Assembly (NCBI GenBank): GCA_050012675.1
Contig: JBEKGS010000010.1
Coordinates: 1 to 64,000, forward strand
Length of the DNA stretch: 64,000 bases
Source of the DNA: Fen-455 sp050012675
GTDB taxonomy: Bacteria; Actinomycetota; Acidimicrobiia; Acidimicrobiales; Bog-793
Direction of reading: 5' to 3'
Shown here in pieces: positions 43,803-52,988 of this stretch; positions within the stretch are counted from its first letter, which is position 1; each line of letters starts with the position of its first letter. Made by a program: the position numbers and the translations under genes. Under the pieces are notes generated by a model. The model did not search any database and was not told the DNA's origin. It saw only the letters and a list, made by a program, of their open reading frames with translations.

Positions 43803-44930
43803 ATGAGATTACGCCTGTTCGCGCCTGCAGCGCTCCTGCTCGGTGCGGTTCTGGTGACAGCATGCTGGTCGAGCCTGGCGAGCTCCGACGCCGGCCGTGT
43901 CGTGAACGGTTCGTCGACGCAGGCGCGGGCCAGAGTCTTCCAGCTGGCGGATTTCGCGTCACCTAGCAAGATCACCCTCAACGGTGCCGGAGCCAACTCC
44001 ATCGCGCCGTTCTTCGAGAAGGTGTTCTACGACTACGAGCAGCTCCACTCGAAGGTCACCATCAATTACTCACCGGCCGGCAGCAGCGTCGGCATCAAGG
44101 ACATCCAGGAGAACACCGTCGACTTCGGTGACTCGGAGATCCCCATGTCCGCATCTGCCCTGGCCGCGGCAAAGGGGGGCACCGTCCTACAGGTACCTGT
44201 AGAACTGGGCGGTGTGGCAATCAGCTACAACGTTCCCGGCGCTCCGAACGGCCTGCGCCTCGACGGGCCGACGCTCGCCGCGATCTTCGACGGGGCGATC
44301 ACGAACTGGGACAGTCCCGTTATCGCAAAGGTCTCGGGCGTCTCGAACCTGCCGAACCTGCCCATCGTGCCCGTGCACCGTGCCGACTCGTCCGGGCCCG
44401 GATGGGACCTCGATGAGTACCTCATCTCGACCTCGACGAATTGGGTCCTCAAGATCGGCACGTCGAAAGCGTCCACGTCCTGGCCGCTGCCGGACCTGGG
44501 CGAGGGTGAGCAGCTCAACACCGGAGTCGCCACGTTCGTAAAGGACACGCCCGGGGCGATCGGCTTCGTCTCGTTCGGATACGCCTCGAAGGCGGGTTTC
44601 ACCAATGCAGCGTTGGAGAACGGGTCGGGCGCTTACGTTGCGCCGTCGTCGTTCACGATCGGCCAAGCCGGGGCTCAGGCGACGCACCTCAGTGCCAGCA
44701 GCTTCTCGATCATTGACGAATCCGGCCCATCGACCTATCCATTGGCCAATTTCAGCTGGACGCTGCTGTACAAGAAGCAGGCGAACGCCGCCAAGAGCGC
44801 CGCACTCGACAAGCTCTTCTACTACGTCGTGACTACCGGACAACAGCAGGCGAAATCGCTCGGCTACTCGCCGCTTCCTGCTAATGTCGCCCAACTTGCC
44901 AAGACGACGCTGGCCGAATTGCAGTCTTAG
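43803..44930 (+). CDS. pstS: Phosphate ABC transporter substrate-binding lipoprotein
   Basis: PstS captures phosphate outside the cell for the Pst importer. The 375-residue precursor has a lipoprotein signal with lipobox LVTAC (Cys21). The phosphate-binding blocks are visible: LNGAGANSIAPFFEKV, INYSPAGSSVGIKDI, VDFGDSEIPMS, the helix VHRADSSGPGWDLDEYL, and GAIGFVSFGYA. The ATG at 43803 has GGGGGAG upstream, while the longer frame starts at the promoter. It is the first gene of pstSCAB; phoU is not in the set. Confidence 0.95.
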   Translation: MRLRLFAPAALLLGAVLVTACWSSLASSDAGRVVNGSSTQARARVFQLADFASPSKITLNGAGANSIAPFFEKVFYDYEQLHSKVTINYSPAGSSVGIKDIQENTVDFGDSEIPMSASALAAAKGGTVLQVPVELGGVAISYNVPGAPNGLRLDGPTLAAIFDGAITNWDSPVIAKVSGVSNLPNLPIVPVHRADSSGPGWDLDEYLISTSTNWVLKIGTSKASTSWPLPDLGEGEQLNTGVATFVKDTPGAIGFVSFGYASKAGFTNAALENGSGAYVAPSSFTIGQAGAQATHLSASSFSIIDESGPSTYPLANFSWTLLYKKQANAAKSAALDKLFYYVVTTGQQQAKSLGYSPLPANVAQLAKTTLAELQS

Positions 44931-44955
44931 ACAGGGGAGCGGCACCACTTAAGCT

Positions 44956-45993
44956 GTGAACGATCCGATCAACTCCTCGCCGCCCTCGCCTGTCACCGGG
45001 TCAGTCGTGCCCGGTGAGGGCGGCGACGGTCCGGCCGGGCTGCGTCCATGGCACAAGCGTCGGCGCCTGCCCTCGAGCCCGCTCTACGCGATCGTCCGTT
45101 GGGGCGCGGCCGGGCTTTTTGCTGCCCTTGTGATCGGCCTTTTGGTAAGCATCGTCTCGCAGTCGAGCCAGGCGTTCGCCCACTCGGGTCTGAGCTTTCT
45201 CTGGTCAGGGACCTGGAACCCCGATGCCGGAGAGTACGCGGGTGGGACGCTTGTGGTCGGGACCGTTATCACGACCTCGGTGGCCATGGTCATCGTCGTG
45301 CCCATCGGCCTCGGCATCTCCGTGTCCCTCTCCGAGCTCACTCCGCGGTGGCTGGCAGCGCCGTTGTCCACCTCGATCGAGTTCCTCGCCGCCGTACCGA
45401 GCATCGTCGTGGGCCTGTGGGCACTGCTTGTGCTCTCCCCGTTGTTCGCCACCGACGTCGAGCCGGTGCTCGAACGGCTCCCGGTCCTCGACTGGTTCTT
45501 TCACGGCCCCGCCTACGGACCGAGCATTCTGCTCGCCTCGGTCGTCCTCGCCATCATGACGCTGCCGACCGTCGTGGCCTTGAGCCGGACCGCGCTGGGC
45601 GGTGTGCCCCTCGCCGACAGGGAAGCGGCCATGGCGCTGGGTGCCACCCATTGGCAGGTGGTCAGGCGCACCGTGTTGCCCGGCGCACGGTCGGGCATCG
45701 CCGCGGCCGTCACGCTGGCAATCGGACGCGCGCTCGGTGAGAGCATCGCCGTGGCACTTGTGATCGGCAACCGCCCGGCCATCCCCCATTCGCTCCTCGC
45801 GCCCGGGGCGACACTGGGGTCGGCCATCGTCAACCAGTTCGCTGAGGCGTCCCCCGGACTAGGCACGAGCGCGGTGATCGCCCTGGCCGGAACCCTGCTC
45901 CTGCTCACGATCCTCGTCAATGTCGCGGGACAGCTTCTCGTCCGCAGAAGGGGCGGCCGCCGCCTGCTCGGTGTCGGGGGCGCCGTCGTATGA
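44956..45993 (+). CDS. pstC: Phosphate ABC transporter permease PstC
   Basis: The 345-residue permease has an unstructured N-terminal 45 residues rich in Pro, Ser and Gly, then six membrane helices. The binding-protein-dependent transport motif is EAAMALGATHWQVVRRTVLPGA with the EAA loop, shown here as EAAMALGATHWQVV. GRALGESIAVALVIGN is the PstC-specific helix. The GTG start is 25 bases after pstS; no strong ribosome site is seen. It overlaps pstA by four bases. Confidence 0.93.
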   Translation: MNDPINSSPPSPVTGSVVPGEGGDGPAGLRPWHKRRRLPSSPLYAIVRWGAAGLFAALVIGLLVSIVSQSSQAFAHSGLSFLWSGTWNPDAGEYAGGTLVVGTVITTSVAMVIVVPIGLGISVSLSELTPRWLAAPLSTSIEFLAAVPSIVVGLWALLVLSPLFATDVEPVLERLPVLDWFFHGPAYGPSILLASVVLAIMTLPTVVALSRTALGGVPLADREAAMALGATHWQVVRRTVLPGARSGIAAAVTLAIGRALGESIAVALVIGNRPAIPHSLLAPGATLGSAIVNQFAEASPGLGTSAVIALAGTLLLLTILVNVAGQLLVRRRGGRRLLGVGGAVV

Positions 45994-46901
45994 GGACGTT
46001 GCAGGCCGCGGAGGTGGGAGACGGCGCCTTGCCGGACATGGGGGCCGTCGAGGTAGCCCGTCGCCGGGTGATCGTGCGCGACTGCGCCCGTCGATCGATT
46101 CGCAGGCGGCGGCTAACGGGGCGCACCATGCAGGTGATCTGCCTGATCGCCGTGCCGATCGGTGTGGCGCCTCTGGTCGCCCTGGTCGTAGCAACCGTCT
46201 CCAAAGGCGCGGGAGCACTGAGCATCGGTTTCCTCGTGCACGCCCCAACGCCCGAGGGAGTGCCCGGTGGGGGCATCTCCACCGCGATCATCGGCTCCGG
46301 TGAGATCGTCGCCTACGCCGTGGCCATGGCGGTGCCACTCGGGCTCTTCGTCGCCCTGTTCCTGTTCGAGCGTCCGGGACCGATCGCCTCGTCGATCCGC
46401 TTCGCCGCTGATGTGATGTCCGGTGTTCCGTCGATCATCATCGGCATCTTCGCCTACGCGGTCTATGTCGAGCAGTTCCACCGGTTCTCCAACGTGGCGG
46501 CCGGCTTCGCGCTCGGGGTCTTGATGCTGCCCATCATGATCCGGGCCAACGAGGAGGCCATGCGGACCGTTTCGGTAGACCTGTGGGAGGCGGGGATCTC
46601 GCTCGGCGCGCGCCGGTCGCGCGTGGCCCGCTCCGTCGTCCTGCGGGGAGCTCTGCCGGGAGTTGTCACCGGCAACCTGTTGGCACTGGCCCGCGCCGTG
46701 GGCGAGACCGCTCCGCTGCTGTTCACGGTGGCTTCGCCCACACTTGCAATGACCTTGCTGATCTTCAACGACGCGACCCAGCCGTTCCCGGACGCCCAGC
46801 AGACCGCGTGGGGAACCGCCCTCGTGCTCCTCGGCCTGGTACTGATTCTGAGCGTGGCCGCCCGGACCCTCGCGTGGACACTCAACAGGAAGACACGATG
46901 A
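45990..46901 (+). CDS. pstA: Phosphate ABC transporter permease PstA
   Basis: The 303-residue permease starts at the pstC stop (ATGA). After a basic 50-residue cytoplasmic segment it shows six membrane helices. The blocks GGGISTAIIGSGEIV, AADVMSGVPSIIIGIFAY and the EAA-type loop WEAGISLGARRSRVARSVVL are typical of PstA. ARAVGETAPLLFTVAS is the conserved late helix. It forms the phosphate channel with PstC. The stop overlaps the pstB start, so translation of the set is coupled. Confidence 0.94.
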   Translation: MRTLQAAEVGDGALPDMGAVEVARRRVIVRDCARRSIRRRRLTGRTMQVICLIAVPIGVAPLVALVVATVSKGAGALSIGFLVHAPTPEGVPGGGISTAIIGSGEIVAYAVAMAVPLGLFVALFLFERPGPIASSIRFAADVMSGVPSIIIGIFAYAVYVEQFHRFSNVAAGFALGVLMLPIMIRANEEAMRTVSVDLWEAGISLGARRSRVARSVVLRGALPGVVTGNLLALARAVGETAPLLFTVASPTLAMTLLIFNDATQPFPDAQQTAWGTALVLLGLVLILSVAARTLAWTLNRKTR

Positions 46902-47800
46902 AGCGACACGACGATGACCAAGACGAGAAGTTGAGCCCCGCCTCCGACCGGCGCGCCCATGTCGACGACCGGACGGCACTTCTCGTCAGAGAGACGAGAA
47001 CGCCGGCAGAAAGGGGTGATCCCGGACCGTACGGCACTGCCGTGACGCTCGAGGACGTGAGCATCACCTTCGGGGACCATGTCGCCGTCCGCAATGTCAC
47101 CCTCCAGATGCCCGCCCGCCAGGTAACAGCTCTCGTGGGCCCGTCCGGGTGTGGCAAGACGAGCGTGCTGCGTGCCATCAACAGGCTCCACGACCACACC
47201 GGAGGTGCCGTCCGGGGAAGTGTCCGCCTCGGCAACCTCGAGGTCTACGGGCCGGACGTTCAGCCGGAGGTGCTGCGCAGCCGGATAGGGATGGTGTTCC
47301 AAAGGCCGAATCCCTTCCCGACGATGAGCATCTTCGACAACGTGATCTCCGGGCTTCGCTTCAATGGGGTGCGCAGCAAGCGGCTCCTCCGCGAGATGGG
47401 CATAGCCGCCCTTCACAACGCCGCCCTGTGGGACATCGTCAAGGACCGACTCCACCAACCCGCGCTGCGCCTTTCCGGTGGCCAGCAACAGCGCCTGTGC
47501 ATCGCGCGTGCTCTCGCCATCGAGCCGGAGGTGCTCCTCATGGACGAGCCGTGCTCGGCGCTCGATCCTGTCGCCACGGCCAAGATCGAAGACCTCATCA
47601 GGCACCTCTCCAGTGAGGTGACCATCGCCCTCGTCACCCACAACATGTTCCAGGCCGCGCGTGTCTCCGACAACGTTGCCGTCTTCCTCCTCGGGGATGA
47701 CCGTGTGGGCGAGCTCGTCGAGGTCGGTCCCGCGGACCAGGTCTTCGACTCGCCGAGCGACGCCCGCACCAAGGCCTACGTCACCGGGCACGTCGGCTGA
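46898..47800 (+). CDS. pstB: Phosphate ABC transporter ATP-binding protein PstB
   Basis: The 300-residue ATPase drives the Pst importer. Walker A is GPSGCGKTSVLRAINRL, the Q-loop region MVFQRPNPFPTMSIFDNV is PstB-specific, the signature is LSGGQQQRLCIARAL and Walker B is VLLMDEPCSALDP. The first 45 residues are a polar extension not found in typical PstB (about 250-260 residues). The ATG at 46898 overlaps the pstA stop. The gene ends 21 bases from convergent nadC; no phoU follows. Confidence 0.95.
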   Translation: MKRHDDDQDEKLSPASDRRAHVDDRTALLVRETRTPAERGDPGPYGTAVTLEDVSITFGDHVAVRNVTLQMPARQVTALVGPSGCGKTSVLRAINRLHDHTGGAVRGSVRLGNLEVYGPDVQPEVLRSRIGMVFQRPNPFPTMSIFDNVISGLRFNGVRSKRLLREMGIAALHNAALWDIVKDRLHQPALRLSGGQQQRLCIARALAIEPEVLLMDEPCSALDPVATAKIEDLIRHLSSEVTIALVTHNMFQAARVSDNVAVFLLGDDRVGELVEVGPADQVFDSPSDARTKAYVTGHVG

Positions 47801-47821
47801 GCGGTGCACGGGCCGGGCTCG

Positions 47822-48733
47822 TCAGCTCGCGGTGAAGGTCACAGTCTCGAGATCGAGCCCGATGTCGAGCGCCACGACCGAATGGGTCAGCGCACCGACC
47901 GAGATGACGTCCGCGCCTGCCCGCGCGAAAGCGGCGACGTTGTCGAGGTTGACGCCGCCCGAGGCCTCGACCAGGACTGAACCGGTGGCCCCACGAGAGT
48001 GGCCCCGCACGAGCTGCACGCACTCGCGGACTTCGTCCGGGGACATGTTGTCGCACATGACAAGGGTCGCCCCGGCATCGAGCGCCTCGGCCACCTGCTC
48101 GGCGCGCTCACACTCCACCTCGACCATACGGCCCGGCCAGCGCTCGAGCGCCAAGCGGACGGCCTTGCTGATCGAGAGCCCCACGAGGTGATTGTCCTTT
48201 ATCAACACCGCCTCCGACAGGCTCCCGCGATGGTTGGCGGCTCCGCCTGCCCTCACTGCGGCCTTCTCGAGCGATCTCAGTCCGGGCGTGGTCTTGCGGG
48301 TGTCCCAGATCCGCGCCGACGGGTTGGCCGCTCGGGCGGCCTCGACATAGCGCCTGGCTGCTGTGGCAACGCCTGAGAGATGACAGAGGAAATTGAGCGC
48401 GGTCCGCTCGGCGGTGAGCAGGGACCGAAGCCGGCCCTCGACCCTGCCTATCACCTCGCCCGGTCCGATCTCGCCGCCTTCTCCCACCAGCCAGGTCACC
48501 TCGAGCTCCGTATCGACCTGGAGGCAGGTCTGTTCGACACAGCGCGTGCCTGCCACTACTCCTGGCGCACGGGCTACGAAGGCCCCTCTTGCGCGCGAAT
48601 GTTCGGGCAGGAGCGCTGCTGACAGGTCACCGAGGGGGAGGAGATCCTCCGCGAGTGCCACCCTCACGGCCTCGTGGACCGCCCCAGCCGGTGGATGGAC
48701 GTCGTCTCTGTACACCGGGGTCGACATCGTCAC
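47822..48733 (-). CDS. nadC: Nicotinate-nucleotide pyrophosphorylase (quinolinate phosphoribosyltransferase)
   Basis: NadC converts quinolinate and PRPP to nicotinate mononucleotide. The 303-residue protein has ALAEDLLPLGDLSAALL near the start, ERTALNFLCHLSGVAT, the substrate block IWDTRKTTPGLRSLEKAAV, and VLIKDNHLVGL, followed by VEVECERAEQVAEAL and VEASGGVNLDNVAAFA. The GTG at 48733 overlaps the nadB stop as GTGA; an ATG two codons on is an alternative. It is the last gene of the long cofactor operon. nadA is not present. Confidence 0.95.
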   Translation of the reverse strand: MTMSTPVYRDDVHPPAGAVHEAVRVALAEDLLPLGDLSAALLPEHSRARGAFVARAPGVVAGTRCVEQTCLQVDTELEVTWLVGEGGEIGPGEVIGRVEGRLRSLLTAERTALNFLCHLSGVATAARRYVEAARAANPSARIWDTRKTTPGLRSLEKAAVRAGGAANHRGSLSEAVLIKDNHLVGLSISKAVRLALERWPGRMVEVECERAEQVAEALDAGATLVMCDNMSPDEVRECVQLVRGHSRGATGSVLVEASGGVNLDNVAAFARAGADVISVGALTHSVVALDIGLDLETVTFTAS

Positions 48734-50430
48734 GGCCCGGTCACCGCCGAGCCCTGATGAGCCTGGTCTCCGTGCCGCACGTCGTGGTGCGGGCCGTGGG
48801 ACAACCTGCACAGGAAGTCCTGTGACGTCTCAGGGAAGTCTGAGCGTGCCTGGGACCCCCGGGTCTCTTCGCGCTCGGTCGCCGCCTCCAACAGCGCCCT
48901 GGAGACCTCGGTGAGGTTCCGAACCTCGGCTGTCGCCCGGTCCTGTGCCCAGCAGAGCGAAGCGACAACCCCTTTGACCGCTTCGCGGGCCAGTGCGAGG
49001 GAAGAGGCATCACGCACGACACCCGCCCAATTCGTCATCGCCGCCTGCAAGACGGCGCGTTGCGCCTCCGCGTTCGCGTCTGCGTCCGGCGCGCCGGGCT
49101 CGAGCGGGGTCCGAGCTGCGAGCGGGTCTGCGCCGCAGGTACAGCCCGCAACCGGCCTCACTGCGATCGGCCCCGAGCGCGAAGCACCCAGTCGAGCCGC
49201 GCCGCGTCCGGAACCAAGCCCCGCGAGCGCCCCCGTGGGCTCGGGCCCGTCGCGGCCCGACAAGATGGCGTCGACACACCGGGCTCCGAAGACCATGCCT
49301 TCCAGGAGGGAGTTCGAGGCAAGACGGTTTGCCCCGTGGACACCGCTGCACGCGACCTCACCGGCCGCCCAGAGCCCCGGGAGCGCGGTCGCGCCATCGA
49401 GGTCCACGAGGATCCCACCGGATATGTAGTGGGCCGCCGGCGCGACCGGCAACCAGTCGTGTACCGGGTCGAACCCGGCCTCGTCCAGGGTTTCCGCGAT
49501 CGTCGGGAACCTTCTCCCGAAGTCTTCGAGGCCCGTGGCGTCGAGCCATACGTGCTCGCTTCGCTCCTCCGCCAACTTGACGGCGATGGCACGGCTCACG
49601 AGGTCTCGCGGGAGAAGCTCGTCGACGAAACGGTTGCCCGCCGAGTCGCGCAGCACCGCCCCATGGCCGCGGAGCGCCTCGGAGATGAGCGGGCGGGGCA
49701 TGGCCGCGTGATGAAGGGCCGTCGGGTGGAACTGGACGAATTCGAGGTCGGCAACGGGAACCCCGGCTCGAAGCGCCATGGCGATGCCGTCGCCGGTCGC
49801 CTCGACCGGATTGGTCGTGACGGCGTACATCTGCCCGGCGCCCCCGCACGCGAGGACCACGTGGGTAGCCTCCACGCGCCGCAGGCCGCCCGAGGGGTCG
49901 AGCGCCACGACGCCGGCGCACCTGGCCGCATCGACAACCAGATCGAGGGCGAACCAGTCCTCGAGGATCGCCGCTGCGCTGTCACGCACCGCCGCGACGA
50001 GAGCGCGTTCCACTTCCGCGCCGGTCGCGGTGCCACCCGCGTGCAGGACGCGTGCCGTCGAGTGACCGCCTTCCCTGGCTCGCGACAGGTGGCCACCGGG
50101 GCCCCTGTCGAAAACTGCGCCGAGGGCGATGAGCTCGTGGACCCGCTCTGAGCCTTCATCGACGAGCACGCGGACAGCTGCCTGGTCGCAGAGCCCGGCA
50201 CCTGCGCGGAGCGTGTCCGCCAGGTGCAGGTCGGTCGAGTCCTCGTCGCCGGGCAGCACAGCGGCGATACCCCCTTGTGCCCAGCGCGTCGTCGACTGCT
50301 CCAGCTCACCCTTGGTGAGGACACCGACCCTGGCGCCGCCGAGCTCGGCGAGGCGGACCGCCGCCGACAGGCCGGCAACGCCGCTCCCGACGACCAGGAC
50401 GTCGAGGTGCTCGAGAGCGCTCACGGCCAT
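48730..50430 (-). CDS. nadB: L-aspartate oxidase
   Basis: NadB oxidises aspartate to iminoaspartate, the first step of NAD synthesis. The 566-residue flavoprotein has the FAD motif VLVVGSGVAGLSAAVRLAE, ELEQSTTRWAQGGIAAVL, LEFVQFHPTALHH and GEVACSGVHGANRLASNSLLEG. The family's late EtRGsH motif appears as EETRGSQARSDFPE, with Gln for His. The ATG at 50430 places FAD binding about ten residues in. A TTG at 50478, overlapping panC, is possible but gives an unlikely leader. Quinolinate synthase NadA must be encoded elsewhere. Confidence 0.95.
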   Translation of the reverse strand: MAVSALEHLDVLVVGSGVAGLSAAVRLAELGGARVGVLTKGELEQSTTRWAQGGIAAVLPGDEDSTDLHLADTLRAGAGLCDQAAVRVLVDEGSERVHELIALGAVFDRGPGGHLSRAREGGHSTARVLHAGGTATGAEVERALVAAVRDSAAAILEDWFALDLVVDAARCAGVVALDPSGGLRRVEATHVVLACGGAGQMYAVTTNPVEATGDGIAMALRAGVPVADLEFVQFHPTALHHAAMPRPLISEALRGHGAVLRDSAGNRFVDELLPRDLVSRAIAVKLAEERSEHVWLDATGLEDFGRRFPTIAETLDEAGFDPVHDWLPVAPAAHYISGGILVDLDGATALPGLWAAGEVACSGVHGANRLASNSLLEGMVFGARCVDAILSGRDGPEPTGALAGLGSGRGAARLGASRSGPIAVRPVAGCTCGADPLAARTPLEPGAPDADANAEAQRAVLQAAMTNWAGVVRDASSLALAREAVKGVVASLCWAQDRATAEVRNLTEVSRALLEAATEREETRGSQARSDFPETSQDFLCRLSHGPHHDVRHGDQAHQGSAVTGP

Positions 50431-50470
50431 GGATGCCACGCAGCTCGCCCAGAGTCGAGCGCCCTCCTCG

Positions 50471-51319
50471 TCATGCAATCACGCCCAGGTTGTCGATCAG
50501 CCGGGCCGGGCCGACGTCAGCCGCGATGAGGAGACGGAGCTCACCGGCGAGCGATGCCGGAGCTGCGAGCGTGACGGGATCGACCACAACTGCATAATCC
50601 AACCTGGCCCGCCGCTCAGCCGCAACCACGCCGGCCATCGCCGCTTCCAGGTCTGCTGCGAGCCGGGCGCCTTTCACCAAAGCCTCGCGTCCCGCGATGA
50701 GCGCCCTGAACAGCACCGTCGCCGCCCGCCGGTCTTCGGGTCCGAGCCGGCGGTTACGGCTCGAGCAGGCGAGCCCGTCCGGCTCGCGAACAGTCGGGCA
50801 GGCCACGACCTCGGCGTCGATATCGAGATCGGCCACGAGGCGCCGCACGACCACGAGCTGCTGGAAGTCCTTCTCGCCGAAGAACGCGCGACAAGGCCCG
50901 GCAAGCGAGAGCAACTTGGTGACGACCGTAGCGACGCCGGCGAAATGCCCGGGGCGGGAGGCGCCTTCGAAACCGTCGGCGAGCCGTCCTGGCTGGACCT
51001 TTGTTTCCGGCTCTCCCTGCGGGTACATCTCTTCCACCGAAGGCGCGAACACGAGGCCTACGCCTGCTCCTTGTGCCATGGCGAGGTCCCGTTCCAAGTT
51101 GGCCGGGTACCTGGCCAGGTCCGTGGCCGAGGAGAACTGCAGCGGGTTCACGAATATGCTCACGGCCACGACGTCGCACTGCGAGGCCGCCGCCCGCACG
51201 AGCGACATGTGGCCCGGATGGAACGCACCCATCGTGGGCACGAGGCCGAGCCGCAATCCTTTGCCACGCGCGGTCGTCGCCGAGCTCCGGAACGCCTCGC
51301 GGGTTTTGACTACCTCCAC
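50471..51319 (-). CDS. panC: Pantothenate synthetase
   Basis: PanC ligates pantoate and beta-alanine. The 282-residue protein has LVPTMGAFHPGHMSLVRAA with the HxGH motif, VSIFVNPLQF, FFGEKDFQQLVVVRRL and the KMSKS-like region GLACSSRNRRLGPEDR. The GTG start at 51319 has GGGAG six bases upstream. It follows the DUF2520 gene by 43 bases, the same order as in mycobacteria, but panD is absent and nadB-nadC follow instead. Confidence 0.95.
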   Translation of the reverse strand: MEVVKTREAFRSSATTARGKGLRLGLVPTMGAFHPGHMSLVRAAASQCDVVAVSIFVNPLQFSSATDLARYPANLERDLAMAQGAGVGLVFAPSVEEMYPQGEPETKVQPGRLADGFEGASRPGHFAGVATVVTKLLSLAGPCRAFFGEKDFQQLVVVRRLVADLDIDAEVVACPTVREPDGLACSSRNRRLGPEDRRAATVLFRALIAGREALVKGARLAADLEAAMAGVVAAERRARLDYAVVVDPVTLAAPASLAGELRLLIAADVGPARLIDNLGVIA

Positions 51320-51362
51320 TGGCCGCTCCCGCGGTCTTGCGGCCGGACGGGCCTTCCCACGG

Positions 51363-52079
51363 TTACCGGCCCTGGGTCACGAGGCGGCGCGCAAGGTCGA
51401 CCCCGGCGTCGTAACCGCCCAGCTCCTCGGGGTCCAGCACCCGGCGGTGACCTTCGATCGTGTTGATGTCCCCGCGCGCCACCGGTCCGGTCAGCGCCGC
51501 CGCCGGTCCGAGCCGGCAGACGTCATCGAGGGCGCCCCGGGCGAGCGGAAGGAACGCCTCGAGGGGAAGGCCGACCGAGGCTGCCATGCGCTGCACCTGT
51601 CCCAGGAGCGCGACGAGGTGGTTGGAGGCCACGCAGGCCGCGGCATGGTACCCGACCCTTGCATTCGTCGGGATCTGCAGGCTCTGGCCCCCGAGTGCCC
51701 GGACGAGATCGGCGACGGCCTGGTCGCCGGCCACGGCGAAGTAGCAGCCCGAGCAGAGGCGTTCGGCGCCCACGGCCGGGTCCGGGAGGGTAACCAGTGG
51801 GTGAAGGGCGGCGACGCGCTCATGGGGCGCGAGCACGTCCAAGCCGAGGGCTCCCGAGCAATGGGCCACCACAGTGGACCGGACCGGCCTGACAGCCGAA
51901 GCGACGCCGGCGATCTCCCGGTCGGGGACCGTGATCAAGAGGACGTCGGCGCCGTAGGCCGCCGATGAGGGGTCGTCGGCACGCCCGAGAGGACCTTCGA
52001 CCTGGACACCTGCGGTTGCCAGCGCAGAGGCGAAGGACCGGCCGGCGCGCCCGGGTCCGATGATGCGAACAGTTGTCAT
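51363..52079 (-). CDS. Rossmann-like/DUF2520 domain protein
   Basis: The 238-residue protein has an N-terminal NAD(P)-binding Rossmann fold (TVRIIGPGRAGRSFASALA, VLLITVPDREIAGVA, VVAHCSGALG) and a C-terminal helical DUF2520 domain with AAACVASNHLVALLG and ARGDINTIEGHRRVL. The family lies next to panC in many actinobacteria and resembles ketopantoate reductase and pyrroline carboxylate reductase folds. A role as an alternative pantoate-forming reductase is often suggested but is not shown here. The ATG at 52079 has GAGAG upstream and fits the fold's start. Confidence 0.82.
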   Translation of the reverse strand: MTTVRIIGPGRAGRSFASALATAGVQVEGPLGRADDPSSAAYGADVLLITVPDREIAGVASAVRPVRSTVVAHCSGALGLDVLAPHERVAALHPLVTLPDPAVGAERLCSGCYFAVAGDQAVADLVRALGGQSLQIPTNARVGYHAAACVASNHLVALLGQVQRMAASVGLPLEAFLPLARGALDDVCRLGPAAALTGPVARGDINTIEGHRRVLDPEELGGYDAGVDLARRLVTQGR

Positions 52080-52131
52080 TGTGAGCTCTCTTCGTTCCGG
52101 CCCTTTGGGAGGTGCCGTTCGTGTCTCAGCC

Positions 52132-52611
52132 TCATGCGAGCCTACCAACCAGGTGCACGTCGAGCGACGCCGGATCTGTCTCGGCCAGCCGGGCGCGCCA
52201 GTCCGGAGGAACTCGCGAGGCGTCGAGGTCCTCGAGCGGCGCGAGCACGAAGCCCCGCTCGTTCATCCTCGGGTGCGGAACGATGAGATCGGGTTCGCGG
52301 ACCTCGAGGTCTCCGGCAAGAAGTATGTCGACGTCGAGGGTGCGGGGACCGTTGCGTACGGTGCGTACCCGGCCCGCTAGTGCCTCCAAGCCGCGCGCGA
52401 CCTCCAGGACCTGGCGGGCACTGAGGTCGGTCTCGAGCCGAACGACGCAATTGAGGTACCTGTCCTGGGCTCGTGGACCGCCGTGGGGTGCCGACTCGTA
52501 GACCGGCGAGACAGTGAGATCCGGATCGAGTCCCTTCAGCCCCTTCAAGGCGACCTCGAGATACCCCAGGCGGTCACCCATGTTGGAGCCGAGACCCAGG
52601 AACACCTCCAC
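52132..52611 (-). CDS. folK: 2-amino-4-hydroxy-6-hydroxymethyldihydropteridine pyrophosphokinase
   Basis: FolK transfers pyrophosphate from ATP to 6-hydroxymethyl-7,8-dihydropterin in folate synthesis. The 159-residue protein begins VFLGLGSNMGDRLGYLE and has VSPVYESAPHGGPRAQDRYLN and the ATP/metal block RNGPRTLDVDILL, then LIVPHPRMNERGFVLAPL. The GTG start is two bases after the folB stop. It is the standard order folP-folB-folK with one inserted gene. Confidence 0.96.
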   Translation of the reverse strand: MEVFLGLGSNMGDRLGYLEVALKGLKGLDPDLTVSPVYESAPHGGPRAQDRYLNCVVRLETDLSARQVLEVARGLEALAGRVRTVRNGPRTLDVDILLAGDLEVREPDLIVPHPRMNERGFVLAPLEDLDASRVPPDWRARLAETDPASLDVHLVGRLA

Positions 52612-52613
52612 GT

Positions 52614-52988
52614 TCAGGCGGTCCCGTCGCCACGTTCCCGCCGCAGTCGCACCGCGGCAAAGGTCATGTCCGCCGCGACAGGAGGCCGGAGCTTACGGAC
52701 CGTCACCGTGACGGCCTGGACGGCCGGGAGCTCGAGGATCCCTGATGCGATCGCGCCGGCAAGGGCCTCGAGGAGGCGGTACTGGTGTTGACGGACGATC
52801 TCGGTCGCCTTTTCCACCACGAGCGAGTAGTCCACCGTCTTGGCCAGGTCGTCGCAACGAGCTGCCTCGGCGAGATCGGCCTCCACCTCGAGATCGATCT
52901 CGAAGGGCTGGGCAGCGTCCTGCTCACCCGCCAGTACACCGTGACGGCCGAGCACCCTCAGGCCCCGCAACTCGATCCGGTCAGTCAT
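52614..52988 (-). CDS. folB: Dihydroneopterin aldolase
   Basis: FolB cleaves dihydroneopterin to the hydroxymethylpterin used by FolK. The 124-residue protein has IELRGLRVLGRHGVLAGEQ at the start, the core KTVDYSLVVEKATEIV, the catalytic-glutamate region LLEALAGAIA, and TVTVRKLRPPVAADM with the conserved lysine. The ATG begins immediately after the stop of the upstream phosphatase-like gene, with no spacer. Confidence 0.95.
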   Translation of the reverse strand: MTDRIELRGLRVLGRHGVLAGEQDAAQPFEIDLEVEADLAEAARCDDLAKTVDYSLVVEKATEIVRQHQYRLLEALAGAIASGILELPAVQAVTVTVRKLRPPVAADMTFAAVRLRRERGDGTA

